A stretch of DNA of 55,272 bases from Hydrogenophaga sp. (GTDB taxonomy: Bacteria > Pseudomonadota > Gammaproteobacteria > Burkholderiales > Burkholderiaceae_C). The notes beneath the pieces are model-generated. The model was given only the letters and a program-made list of their open reading frames with translations, searched no databases and was not told where the DNA came from. Below, in pieces: positions 38,875-47,845 of this stretch (position 1 is the stretch's first letter; each line of letters starts with the position of its first letter). The stretch is from contig NZ_JADMKB010000116.1 of NCBI RefSeq assembly GCF_018780075.1, forward strand, positions 1 to 55,272. Direction: 5' to 3'. A program made the translations under genes and the position numbers.

Positions 38875-38919
38875 GCTCGCAGCGCATCCATATTTCCTGG
38901 AATGGAGAAAGAGAAGGCT

Positions 38920-40521
38920 ATGTACAGCCGCATCCACGAGCCCCACGCCTGCACGCTGACCGATGCCCTGCGCGTATGGGCCGCCAGCCACCCCGGTGCG
39001 CCCTGGCTGGAAGACAGCCAGGGGAACGCACTCACCGCCGGGCAGGCCTTAGAAGCCAGCCAGCGGTTTGCCCGCTTCCTGCACCAGCTGGGCGTGCAGC
39101 CCGAGGAGCGCGTCGGCATCTTCATGTCCAACAGCTGCGCCATGGTAGCAACCACGTTCGGCGTTGGCTACCTGCGGGCCAAGGCGGTGATGCTCAACAC
39201 CGAGTTGCGTTCCTCCTTCCTGCGCCACCAGTTGAACGACTGCCAACTGGCCACAATCGTGGTGGACGCGGTGCTGGTCGAGCACATCGCCAGCCTGGCG
39301 GACGAATTGCCCCACCTGCGCACCCTGATCGTGGTGGGCGACGCGCCCGCCGCCGTACCCGGACGCTGGCGTCAGGTGGCCTGGATGGACAGCAGCGCCT
39401 GCGCGGCGTGGAAAGGCCCTGCTCCCCGACCCGAGGACATCTTCTGCATCATGTACACCTCCGGTACCACCGGGCCGAGCAAGGGCGTGCTGATGCCGCA
39501 CTGCCACTGCGCTCTGATCGGGCTGGGGGCCATACGCAGCCTGGAAATCACCGCCGCCGACAAGTACTACATCTGCCTGCCCCTGTTCCACGCCAACGGC
39601 CTGTTCATGCAGCTGGGGGCGACGGTGCTGGCGGGCATCCCGGCCTTCCTCAAGCAGCGGTTCAGCGCCAGAACCTGGCTGAGCGACCTCCGGCGCAGCG
39701 GCGCCACATTGACCAACCACCTCGGCACGACGGCCATGTTCGTCATCAACCAGCCGCCTACAGGACAGGACCGCGACCACCGCCTGCGCGCGAGCCTGAG
39801 CGCGCCAAATCCGGCGCAGCACGAGGCCGTGTTCCGCGAGCGCTTCGGTGTGAAGGACGTGCTGTCCGGGTTCGGCATGACCGAGGTCGGCATTCCCATC
39901 TGGGGGCGCATCGGGCACGCGGCGCCGAACGCTGCCGGGTGGACGCATGAGGACCGGTTCGAGATCTGCATCGCCGACCCCGAAACCGACGTGCCCGTGC
40001 CCGCCGGACAGGTCGGCGAAATTCTGGTGCGGCCCAAGGTGCCCTTCGGCTTCATGGCAGGCTACCTGAACGTTCCGGAAAAGACGGTCGAAGCATGGCG
40101 CAACCTCTGGTTCCATACCGGGGACGCGGGCATACGGGACGCGCAAGGACTCATCACCTTCGTGGACCGCATCAAGGACTGCATCCGTCGCCGTGGTGAA
40201 AACATCTCGGCTACGGAAGTCGAGGCCGTGGTCAGCCAGTTGCCCGGCATCCACGAAGTTGCGGCTTACGCCGTTCCGGCGCAAGGTGCGGGTGGCGAGG
40301 ATGAGGTGATGCTGGCCCTGGTGCCCAGCGAAGGCGTGACGCTGGACATGGCGGACATCGTCCGCCAGGCCAGCGCCCAGTTGCCGCGCTTCGCCAAGCC
40401 GCGCTACCTGCGCCAAATGGACTGTCTGCCGAAGACGGCGACGGGCAAGATCCAGCGTGCCATCCTGCGTCAGCAAGGCAGCGCCGACGCCTACGATGCC
40501 GAGGCGGCACACAGCCAGTAA
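38920..40521 (+). CDS. AMP-forming acyl-CoA ligase 2
   Basis: A 533-residue adenylate-forming enzyme; an in-frame ATG at 38902 would add six residues. A3 motif Y-T-S-G-T-T-G-P-S-K-G is near residue 182. F-H-T-G-D-A-G, the hinge D-R-I-K-D-C-I-R-R-R-G-E-N-I-S and the terminal Lys in T-A-T-G-K-I-Q are present. The overall look is close to CaiC-type and other short or modified-acid ligases, unlike ligase 1, so the cluster may activate two different acids or a late intermediate. Confidence 0.83.
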   Translation: MYSRIHEPHACTLTDALRVWAASHPGAPWLEDSQGNALTAGQALEASQRFARFLHQLGVQPEERVGIFMSNSCAMVATTFGVGYLRAKAVMLNTELRSSFLRHQLNDCQLATIVVDAVLVEHIASLADELPHLRTLIVVGDAPAAVPGRWRQVAWMDSSACAAWKGPAPRPEDIFCIMYTSGTTGPSKGVLMPHCHCALIGLGAIRSLEITAADKYYICLPLFHANGLFMQLGATVLAGIPAFLKQRFSARTWLSDLRRSGATLTNHLGTTAMFVINQPPTGQDRDHRLRASLSAPNPAQHEAVFRERFGVKDVLSGFGMTEVGIPIWGRIGHAAPNAAGWTHEDRFEICIADPETDVPVPAGQVGEILVRPKVPFGFMAGYLNVPEKTVEAWRNLWFHTGDAGIRDAQGLITFVDRIKDCIRRRGENISATEVEAVVSQLPGIHEVAAYAVPAQGAGGEDEVMLALVPSEGVTLDMADIVRQASAQLPRFAKPRYLRQMDCLPKTATGKIQRAILRQQGSADAYDAEAAHSQ

Positions 40522-40536
40522 ACACGAGAGCACACG

Positions 40537-41370
40537 ATGTCGGAAAAGTTGCGCGGCAAGGTGGCTGTGGTCACCGGCTCTGGGCGGGGCATCGGCCGTG
40601 CGATGGCCATCAAGCTCGCGAGCGAAGGTGCCAGGCTCGTCCTCAATGACCTTGACGTTGCGCCCGCCGAAACCGTGCGCGAGGAAATCCTCGCGCTGGG
40701 CGGCGAAGCGGTGGCCTGCTGCGGCAGCGTGGCTGACGCCGGTTTCGCCGACCGGCTGATCGGCACCGCCACCGGCGCGTTCGGCGGGCTGGACATCCTC
40801 ATCAACAACGCTGGCTACACCTGGGACAATGTCATCCAGAAGATGACCGACGAGCAGTGGGACGCGATGCTGGATGTGCACCTGACCGCGCCGTTCCGCA
40901 TACTGCGGGCGGCCCAGCCGGTGATTCGCGCGCTGAGCCAGGCCGACGCAGAGGCGGGCCGCCGCGTGGTGCGCAAGGTGGTCAATATCTCCTCGGTTTC
41001 AGGCGTCTTCGGCAATGCCGGCCAGGCCAACTACTCCGCCGCCAAGGCCGGCATCATGGGCTTGACCATGACACTGGCCAAGGAATGGGGCCGCTTGAAT
41101 ACGACGGTCAATTGCGTGGCCTATGGCCTCATCAAGACCCGTGCGACCGAGGCCACCTCGGACGGGAACGCCACCATCGAGGTCGAGGGGCGTGAGATCA
41201 AGGTGGGCGTGAACCCGGATCTGATGGCCATGCTGGAGCGCAGCATCCCGCTAGGCAGGGCTGGTACGCCGGAGGAGGCCGCCGGTGCGGCCTACCTGTT
41301 CTGCATTCCCGAGTCCGACTACGTGAGTGGCCAGACCGTGCTGTGCACGGGCGGACTCACAGGCATTTGA
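40537..41370 (+). CDS. Short-chain dehydrogenase/reductase 2 (FabG-like)
   Basis: A 277-residue SDR with T-G-S-G-R-G-I-G (residues 13-20), N-N-A-G (90-93), I-S-S-V-S-G and catalytic Y-S-A-A-K (Tyr166, Lys170). An insertion around residues 133-146 (A-L-S-Q-A-D-A-E-A-G-R-R) is typical of multifunctional-enzyme-type or FabG-like SDRs that act on 3-hydroxyacyl-CoA. It starts 15 bases after ligase 2. Confidence 0.85.
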   Translation: MSEKLRGKVAVVTGSGRGIGRAMAIKLASEGARLVLNDLDVAPAETVREEILALGGEAVACCGSVADAGFADRLIGTATGAFGGLDILINNAGYTWDNVIQKMTDEQWDAMLDVHLTAPFRILRAAQPVIRALSQADAEAGRRVVRKVVNISSVSGVFGNAGQANYSAAKAGIMGLTMTLAKEWGRLNTTVNCVAYGLIKTRATEATSDGNATIEVEGREIKVGVNPDLMAMLERSIPLGRAGTPEEAAGAAYLFCIPESDYVSGQTVLCTGGLTGI

Positions 41371-41394
41371 CCCTTCACCCAAACCATTATTCGC

Positions 41395-42447
41395 ATGCCG
41401 AAGCCCGAAATCGCCGCACTGCAGTACCCGTTCGAGCCACCCGCTCCTGGCCAGACCGTAGAAGTCGCCTCTGGCGTGCACTGGATCCGGCTGTCCATGC
41501 CATTCCGGTTGGACCACATCAACGTCTGGGCCATCGAGACGCACGATGGATGGGTGTTGGTGGACACCGGCCTGAACGACCCCGGCACCGTGGCAGCATG
41601 GCTGGAACTCATGGCACAAGGTCCGCTGGCGCGCCCGCTGCAGGGTGTGTACGCCACGCACATGCACCCTGACCACATCGGCCTGGCGGGTTGGTTCACG
41701 CGCCGCGCTGGCGTGCCGCTGCACATGAGCCGCCTGGAATACCTCACCTGCCGCGTGATGCACGCCGACACGAGCCGCGAGGCACCGCCCGACGGCGTGC
41801 TGTTCTGTCGGCGCGCCGGCTGGTCGGAGGTGGCCATCGAAAGCTACCGTAGCCGCTTCGGCAGCTTCGGCAAGCATATCCACGCACTGCCGGAGAGCTT
41901 CCGGCGATTGCAAGACGGTGAACGCATTCCATTGGGCCCGCATGGCTGGCAGGTGGTCGGCACAAGCGGCCACTCACCGGAACATGTCTGCCTCTACTGT
42001 CCGGACTTGAAGCTGCTGATCGCTGGCGACCAGGTGCTGCCGCGAATCTCGTCCAACGTCTCGGTATTCGCCAGCGAACCCCAGGCCAACCCGCTCAAAG
42101 AGTGGTACGACTCGCTGGAAAAACTGCTGCAGGATGTGCCCGCTGATGTGCTGGTGCTTCCCTCTCACAACGAACCCTTTTACGGATTGTACGAACGCCT
42201 GCACTCGCTCAAGGCAGGCCAGACTGAGGCGCTGAAGCGGCTGCGTCAGCAGTTGCGTAGTGGGCCGCAACGGATTGTGGACGTGTTCCCTGCCCTGTTT
42301 CACCGCACCATCGGTGAGCAGGACGGACAGCAACTGAGTCTCGCCACGGGGGAAGCCGTGGCCTGCATGAACTACCTCATCGCGGAGCGGGCCGTGGAAT
42401 GCACCGTAGACGGGAACGGCGTCGCATGGTACGCGCTGAAACAATGA
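41395..42447 (+). CDS. MBL-fold metallo-hydrolase
   Basis: A 350-residue metallo-beta-lactamase-fold protein. The metal motif is T-H-M-H-P-D-H (His89, His91, Asp93, His94), with G-T-S-G-H-S-P-E-H and A-G-D-Q-V-L-P-R further on for the remaining ligands. Related proteins hydrolyse thioesters or lactones, so acyl-CoA or lactone cleavage would fit this cluster. It is the last gene of the plus-strand catabolic run. No T-rich terminator was seen directly after it. Confidence 0.85.
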   Translation: MPKPEIAALQYPFEPPAPGQTVEVASGVHWIRLSMPFRLDHINVWAIETHDGWVLVDTGLNDPGTVAAWLELMAQGPLARPLQGVYATHMHPDHIGLAGWFTRRAGVPLHMSRLEYLTCRVMHADTSREAPPDGVLFCRRAGWSEVAIESYRSRFGSFGKHIHALPESFRRLQDGERIPLGPHGWQVVGTSGHSPEHVCLYCPDLKLLIAGDQVLPRISSNVSVFASEPQANPLKEWYDSLEKLLQDVPADVLVLPSHNEPFYGLYERLHSLKAGQTEALKRLRQQLRSGPQRIVDVFPALFHRTIGEQDGQQLSLATGEAVACMNYLIAERAVECTVDGNGVAWYALKQ

Positions 42448-42643
42448 AGCACTGAGTAAGCGCGCCTTCCCCCCAATATATCGGCGCAACCGCGCGGCCA
42501 TCCCACTTTTGAAGCAGTAGACCTAGGCGGCAAAGATGGTGTCCACCAATTCGATTTAGGCGAACACCATGCCGCAGGAAATGAAAGTCAGGTATTGGCA
42601 CCAGCAGTCATAGACCAAGCCAAGCTTGGTGACGACTCTCAGC

Positions 42644-43426
42644 CTACAACAGCCCGTAAAGACGGGCAATGCGAACAGCTGTACGCCGGTCAGGGGCCCC
42701 CAGTTTGGCATTGAGTCGCTGAAACCGGCAGTCGATGGTTTTGGCCTCCAGATTCATAGCGGCGCCGATGACCTTGCTGCTGTGGCCGGCGGCCTCGTGA
42801 CGCAGGAGGTTCAAGTCGGCTTCTGTGAGGGTCGCCCCTCGGAGCAGCTCCTCGCGCATGGATTTTGCGATCCAGTGATGCAGCTCCATGGCCAGCGCAC
42901 GCGCCAGCACCCGCACCTGGGGAAAATTTTCGCCGTCAAATCTATCGGAGTCTGCAGATCCCAGGCACAGGACACCCACCCGGGAGAGTCCCACGGGGCT
43001 CGGAGCCGGAGCAATCAGGGCAGCGGCGAAGCCATGCTCTGCAGCTGCTTGGACAAAGGCGTCTTCTTCAGTGGATGAGCAGGCCAAGTTGCTGGAGCGG
43101 GCGGGTTCCGCGTTGCTCGATGCATACCGCAACCAGGGATCATGTTCGAACCACCGGTGAGAGGCGTATTCCGCCGCCCATGATGGATCGCAGGCCCACA
43201 GTGACCGAAGAGATGTTCGGGTCGCATCGTCCCGAAGGCAACTCAGAAAGACGCCAGCATCCGCACCGAGACCTACAACGGCCTCTTGAAACAGTGAAAT
43301 CACCTCGCCGGAAGACCTCACATCTGTGATCAGCGGAAGCACCTTCAAAACACGAACGTTGTCCACGATGGCACGCTCACGCGATGCAAACCGGTTGGGA
43401 TCGGCGTTGGTCTGCAAGTGCCGCAT
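42644..43426 (-). CDS. LuxR-type regulator (solo)
   Basis: About 260 residues; the start is 43426, or possibly a GTG at 43366 that would avoid overlap with the upstream gene. The N-terminal part resembles an autoinducer-binding domain (H-R-W-F-E-H-D-P-W-L). The C-terminal HTH is of GerE/LuxR type (L-T-E-A-D-L-N-L-L-R-H...K-V-I-G-A-A-M-N-L...K-T-I-D-C-R). No luxI-type synthase gene is in the window, so it may sense foreign or other small molecules. The HTH is slightly atypical (usual E-I-A replaced by K-V-I-G). Confidence 0.75.
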   Translation of the reverse strand: MRHLQTNADPNRFASRERAIVDNVRVLKVLPLITDVRSSGEVISLFQEAVVGLGADAGVFLSCLRDDATRTSLRSLWACDPSWAAEYASHRWFEHDPWLRYASSNAEPARSSNLACSSTEEDAFVQAAAEHGFAAALIAPAPSPVGLSRVGVLCLGSADSDRFDGENFPQVRVLARALAMELHHWIAKSMREELLRGATLTEADLNLLRHEAAGHSSKVIGAAMNLEAKTIDCRFQRLNAKLGAPDRRTAVRIARLYGLL

Positions 43427-43838
43427 GGCCTTCACGCACCAGCTTGCTGAACAGCAGGCCATCTTCAAACCTCAGGGGCTCATGGGCACACCAGTGGTCG
43501 AAGCTCTTCACGTCACCAAACACCATCGTCTGTACCAGCCGCATGCCCGTACCCTGACGTTGGGTGCGCTCCATCAGCAGACCATGGTTGATCCCGCGCA
43601 GCAAGAAGGTTACAGCACCATCGCCTGATGCCAGCGAGGTCTCGCCTGCCGCAACAGGCGGAGCATTGCGACCTGCTGTGGACGTCGAGATGCCGGCCCG
43701 CTTCGCGATCAATGCAGAACGTTTGGACCCCAGGGGTCGGGCGGGCGCGTCGATGGGGTCGATGCGACGTTTGACCGGGGGTCGAGCCAATACCGAAGGT
43801 GCTGACGGCGTCACCTCGGGAGTTTGAAGGTTGTTCAT
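43377..43838 (-). CDS. Hypothetical protein upstream of the LuxR gene
   Basis: A 153-residue protein from the ATG at 43838 (AGGAG 5 bases upstream); a GTG two codons earlier sits too close to that site. The N-terminal half is Pro/Arg-rich and probably disordered. The C-terminal half is better structured (M-R-L-V-Q-T-M-V-F-G-D-V-K-S-F-D-H-W-C) and acidic. I recognise no family. It overlaps the LuxR gene's upstream start by 50 bases, suggesting a two-gene operon. Confidence 0.55.
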   Translation of the reverse strand: MNNLQTPEVTPSAPSVLARPPVKRRIDPIDAPARPLGSKRSALIAKRAGISTSTAGRNAPPVAAGETSLASGDGAVTFLLRGINHGLLMERTQRQGTGMRLVQTMVFGDVKSFDHWCAHEPLRFEDGLLFSKLVREGHAALADQRRSQPVCIA

Positions 43839-44038
43839 CCCCACTCCTGCAGGCCTGGTTGACCGACAGGCCGCTCAGTGCTGACACTGCGTGGCCCACG
43901 TATCAAGTCTCAACAGACTGGATGGAGGGAAGGGTAGACAAGCCCGTCTCGCGCTGTCAAAGGAAATCCGGTCAGGGCGACCAAATCTGCAGCTGGTTCA
44001 GTCGGGCTAAACGACGAAAGCCCGGTGCACGTTGCGCG

Positions 44039-44452
44039 TCAAATCACTGCCGGTGCGCTGCTTTGGCTCAAAGCATTCAGCAACGAGAACGCATCGTCGG
44101 CTCGGTCCACCGGAATGAACAGGTGATCGTGGTGGAAGGCGGCGACCGCGTTGCAAGGTATGCCCGCCTTGGCCAGGGCTGTGGAGATCATGGCAAGAAA
44201 GCCGATAGCCTCCAGTGACGAATGCACGGTGAGCGTGATGAGTTTGGCCTCGAAGATGTAGGGCACCTGGACCCGTATGGCTTGAGAGAACTCAACGATG
44301 GCCGTCAGGCCTTCTGACTCCGTGAACGTGCAAATGGGAGCGAGGCCGACAGGGAGGCGATGGTCCGGGAAGGTGCAGTACACGTAGGTCTCTGGCCGAA
44401 GATCAGGGGCCATCAACTGCTGCAGCCGAACTTGGTCTTTTTCTCCGATCAT
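44039..44452 (-). CDS. ACT-domain protein
   Basis: A 137-residue protein from the ATG at 44452, preceded by AGGAGG 7 bases upstream. Two ACT-like halves are visible, the second with F-L-A-M-I-S-T-A-L-A-K-A-G-I-P-C-N followed by F-H-H-D-H-L-F-I-P-V. Stand-alone proteins of this type bind small ligands, often amino acids, and regulate nearby enzymes. It is divergent from the desaturase-like gene across 271 bp, which should hold both promoters. Confidence 0.72.
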   Translation of the reverse strand: MIGEKDQVRLQQLMAPDLRPETYVYCTFPDHRLPVGLAPICTFTESEGLTAIVEFSQAIRVQVPYIFEAKLITLTVHSSLEAIGFLAMISTALAKAGIPCNAVAAFHHDHLFIPVDRADDAFSLLNALSQSSAPAVI

Positions 44453-44723
44453 CCGATGGCCTCCTGCACAGGGCAATGGTGTTGGCTTTCGGCGCTGATT
44501 ATGGTCGGCTGGAGTTCATCCTGCGCGTGCAGGAGTACGCGGGTGCACCGCTGAAAGGACCGGTTTAGCTGAATTGACGTGAGGTCAAAGTTCCTAAACC
44601 ACCAGCACGCTGCTGGGATCTCCTGCTACCGTTTGGCGCGGCCTGGGCCTTGTGCTCCGACATACGCTCCCGTGCGCTGCGAGGCCGTCCGCAGCCACAC
44701 GCCGTGAGGAAGGGGTGTCCATC

Positions 44724-45671
44724 ATGACAACGACTTCGCATGTCCTTGCGGACATGGCCGCGCTTCGATCAGAGCTGCACCAACAGGGTGATCCACACCG
44801 CCAGCTGTTTCGATTAGAGCCTTGGCGTGCTGTGCTGGACATAGCCTTCGACTGGCTCATCGTACTCAGCTCGGTGGCGCTGGTCGTTTGGTGGAGCGAG
44901 ATGTGCGCGCCTCTGGCCGTTGTGCTGATCGCCAACCGTCAACGTGCGCTCGGCAACATCCTCCACGATGCGGGGCATCGAAATATTTGGCGGGATCCCC
45001 TGAGAAACGACCTGGTGGCGCGAATTTTCATCGCGCCCTTGCTGTTCTCCAGCCTGTCCCGCTACCGCGAAACACACTTCAAACACCACATGGAACTGGG
45101 GACCGAGGGTGGAGATCCTGATCTTCTGTTTTCTTCTCGGAATTCCTCAACGTCCTGGGTGTCGCACTACTTGGACCAGGTCCTTTCGTTGAACGCGTGG
45201 CTTTCTTCGTTTCGTGGACACCTGTTTTCGTGTCAGGTCCGAACCGTCAGTCAGCTCTACATCCTCGCGTGGTGGGGCGGTGCCATGGCGCTGATGTGGA
45301 CCGTGGCTGGCCCCGACTTCACCATCACCTTCATGGCTTTGTGGCTGCTGGCCAGGGCGAGCGCTTTTCATCTGATCACCACCTTTCGTGAAATGTGTGA
45401 CCACCTCGGCCTTCAACCAGGCGGCGTGTTCACCTTCTCCCGCGACATGGTTTGCCACGGCTTCTGGCGCAAGCTCATCCACCCGCGCAACAACGGCTAC
45501 CACCTCACCCATCACCTCTTGCCGGCCGTGCCTTACTACCGACTGCCCGAGGCGCACCGGCTGCTGAAAGGGCAGGGGGTTTTTCAAGAGCGCGGCAAGG
45601 TCTGTTGTTCGTATTTCACGGGCCCAGACCCGGTCACTTCAACATGGATAGGACCGGGGCAGTTTCAATGA
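44724..45671 (+). CDS. Fatty-acid-desaturase-fold di-iron membrane enzyme
   Basis: A 315-residue membrane protein from the ATG at 44724, with AAGGGG upstream. It has the three His boxes: H-D-A-G-H (residues 81-85), H-F-K-H-H (118-122) and H-L-T-H-H near residue 268, between hydrophobic segments. These bind two irons for hydroxylation or desaturation. The family includes lipid desaturases but also small-molecule hydroxylases such as the arginine hydroxylase of guanitoxin biosynthesis. It overlaps the transporter start as ATGA and lies between ACT-domain and ArgP-like genes, which favours an amino-acid-like substrate; that is inference. Confidence 0.8.
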   Translation: MTTTSHVLADMAALRSELHQQGDPHRQLFRLEPWRAVLDIAFDWLIVLSSVALVVWWSEMCAPLAVVLIANRQRALGNILHDAGHRNIWRDPLRNDLVARIFIAPLLFSSLSRYRETHFKHHMELGTEGGDPDLLFSSRNSSTSWVSHYLDQVLSLNAWLSSFRGHLFSCQVRTVSQLYILAWWGGAMALMWTVAGPDFTITFMALWLLARASAFHLITTFREMCDHLGLQPGGVFTFSRDMVCHGFWRKLIHPRNNGYHLTHHLLPAVPYYRLPEAHRLLKGQGVFQERGKVCCSYFTGPDPVTSTWIGPGQFQ

Positions 45672-46936
45672 ACAGGTCGCTGGGCAGCCTGCAAGTTGCT
45701 GCGCTGCTGGTCTCTGCGAGTTACGGGATCGGCTTCCTTTTCGGTTCGGGCGAGCTTGCGCTCTCTCACGGCATGGCGGGCAGCATCTACGGGGTCGCAA
45801 CCGGTTTCGGCATGCTGGTGTTGGCCGTTTTTGCACGGAAGCTGTGTGCCGTGGGACTCCCGGTCTGGGCGCTGTTTGGCCGTGCTTACGGGGCGCAGCT
45901 TGAAGGCATGGTGGCTCTGCTCTCGTTAATCTGGATGTCGGGCGTTCTGGCAGCCCAGATTCAGGGCGGAGTGGCTGTACTGGTGTTGCTCGGTCTTGGT
46001 GAGGTGAACGGGTACATCACGATTTTGTTGCTGATCTACGGCGCGTCGCGTTTGAACCTGCGGTTCGCATCTGCCGTGTTTGCCATTTGCCTCCTTGCGA
46101 GCGCTGCGGTGCTGGTCTATGCCCTGGTTGTTGCGGATGGCGTTGACCTATACCTCCAGGCGATCCCCGTTTTCAGCGAGGACTTGTCCACCTTCAGACC
46201 ATCCCGCGTATTCGCCATCGCACTGGCCATTGGATTGTTGGTGTGCACCGGTGCCGACTATCAGCAGTTCGTGTTGGCCGCGCGCTCGCCCGTGGCCGCA
46301 GTGTGTGGCTGCGTTCTGGCTGGGCTGCTGCTGTTTGTGATCGCTTTCTTGCCGTCGGCGGTGGTGGTCGCCATGCAGAAGGGGGGAATGCTGGGCACCT
46401 TGACGGACACCAAGCAAGTGGTGCCCTGGGTGCTGGGGCGGGTCGCTGGATCCGCGGGGCAAGGCGCTGACAAACTGATGCTCATCTCACTGTCAGTGGC
46501 CGCATTGGGTGCAGGCGCAGCGGTCTTGCGAGCCATGTCAGAAGCACTGGCGTGTGCCGTTTCTGGCCATCGCTCGGCGCGCCACCCAATGTTTGCATTC
46601 ATCGCCCTGGGCGTGAGCGCATTCCTCGCTTCACGTGACCAGGGCATCGTGAACACCATGGTGTCGGTCAACGTGGTCTACATCGCCAGCATCGGCGTCT
46701 GCTTTGCAACCATGGTCACGGGGATCGTCATACCTGCTCAGCACGCGCGGTGGATCATGGCAATGGGCTTCACCGCTTCAGTCGTGGTGTATCTGGTGGG
46801 CTGGATGGGGCAGCATGGCGAAGGCACCGATCTGGTGTCACTGGTGCTCGGATGCCTCTTGTCCGCTGCCACTGCCCTTTGGTTTCGCTTTGTGGACGGG
46901 GGTTGGTCTGGCAGGTTCTCCGGCCTGCATCGGTGA
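45668..46936 (+). CDS. Polytopic small-molecule transporter
   Basis: A 422-residue inner-membrane protein from the ATG at 45668, overlapping the desaturase-like stop as ATGA. About eleven hydrophobic segments are visible, with a first-helix pattern S-A-S-Y-G-I-G-F-L-F-G-S-G-E resembling the LeuT-fold SSS/APC superfamily. It is shorter than most SSS symporters. The translational coupling suggests it imports the substrate or exports the product of the di-iron enzyme. Its 3' end overlaps the convergent LysR gene by 99 bp. Confidence 0.7.
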   Translation: MNRSLGSLQVAALLVSASYGIGFLFGSGELALSHGMAGSIYGVATGFGMLVLAVFARKLCAVGLPVWALFGRAYGAQLEGMVALLSLIWMSGVLAAQIQGGVAVLVLLGLGEVNGYITILLLIYGASRLNLRFASAVFAICLLASAAVLVYALVVADGVDLYLQAIPVFSEDLSTFRPSRVFAIALAIGLLVCTGADYQQFVLAARSPVAAVCGCVLAGLLLFVIAFLPSAVVVAMQKGGMLGTLTDTKQVVPWVLGRVAGSAGQGADKLMLISLSVAALGAGAAVLRAMSEALACAVSGHRSARHPMFAFIALGVSAFLASRDQGIVNTMVSVNVVYIASIGVCFATMVTGIVIPAQHARWIMAMGFTASVVVYLVGWMGQHGEGTDLVSLVLGCLLSAATALWFRFVDGGWSGRFSGLHR

Positions 46937-47845
46937 TGGATCGAATCTGGCCGAAGGCTCCAAGCTTCGTCGAGCCACTTTGACAATGAGGGCGGTAATG
47001 TCACTGGCCATGGGTGGTTCAAGGTCCCAGTGGTGCCAGAACAGGTCCACCATCTCCAGTACGCTGGGGCAGACGTCCACGAGTTGGCCTGCATCAACGA
47101 GAGGCCTTGCCTGCCAGCTGGGAATCAGCCCATAGCCAGCACCCATAGCAACACCTTCGAGCAAAGCGACAGGTGAGGGCAGGTAATGCCTGGCGTACCG
47201 CTCGACAGCAAATCCGAAATGCCTCTTCAGGAAGTCGTCGTGCAGCGAGTCCTTGCGGTTGAACAACACAGCCGGTGCTGAAAGCACGGCGGGCACAGTG
47301 AGCCCTCCTGGAAAGTGCGTGGCGGCGAAGGCTGGCGTCGCATAGCAGCGGTATTCCATGGCACCCAGGCATTCCGCAAAGAACCCGTCGGCCGGCTTGG
47401 CTGACGTTGAAATGCACCCGATGACATCCCCGCGAGCCAGCAGGGCAGAAGTGTGGTCTTGATCATCTGCGATCACTTCCAGGGCAACCAACTGGCTCAG
47501 CAACAACTCCCTGAGAACTTCGGGGAACCAGGTGGCCAGGGAGTCTGCATTCACGGCGATTGCCAGCGCAACGGGCGCGTGTGGCCTTGCAGTGGGCGAC
47601 AACTCTTGAAGCGCCGATCCTTCAAGAATGCGCAGCGCCTTCACATGTCGAAGCAGCACCTCGCCTGCCTGTGTGGCCGCCACCGGTCTTTCACGCTTGA
47701 CCAGAATGATGGACAGCGATTCTTCCAGCGCTTTGATGCGCTGGGAAACGGCGCCACGTGTGATGTTGAGGACGCTTGCAGCTCGGTCAAAGCTCTGCTG
47801 CTCGACTACTGTGGCAAACGTTTCCAAATGGTCACGATCCAGCAT
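46838..47845 (-). CDS. LysR-family regulator, ArgP/IciA-like
   Basis: A 335-residue regulator from the ATG at 47845 (GGAGGAG 6 bases upstream). The N-terminal HTH (D-H-L-E-T-F-A-T-V-V-E-Q-Q-S-F-D-R-A-A) and the whole layout match ArgP, which controls amino-acid exporters in response to Arg or Lys. ArgP proteins are about 300 residues; the extra ~35 C-terminal residues, basic and low-complexity, are encoded inside the end of the convergent transporter gene. It probably controls the desaturase-transporter pair. Confidence 0.83.
   Translation of the reverse strand: MLDRDHLETFATVVEQQSFDRAASVLNITRGAVSQRIKALEESLSIILVKRERPVAATQAGEVLLRHVKALRILEGSALQELSPTARPHAPVALAIAVNADSLATWFPEVLRELLLSQLVALEVIADDQDHTSALLARGDVIGCISTSAKPADGFFAECLGAMEYRCYATPAFAATHFPGGLTVPAVLSAPAVLFNRKDSLHDDFLKRHFGFAVERYARHYLPSPVALLEGVAMGAGYGLIPSWQARPLVDAGQLVDVCPSVLEMVDLFWHHWDLEPPMASDITALIVKVARRSLEPSARFDPSPMQAGEPARPTPVHKAKPKGSGSGQEASEHQ

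Noticed and set aside
39049..40881. Long antisense open frame of 610 codons opposite the second CoA ligase
   Set aside because: It is a by-product of GC-rich codon use on the plus strand; the plus-strand product has all adenylation motifs.
42537..42570. Imperfect GGTGTCC/GAACACC dyad downstream of the MBL gene, possible lux box
   Set aside because: Only six of seven positions pair and the spacing and sequence do not fit a lux box.
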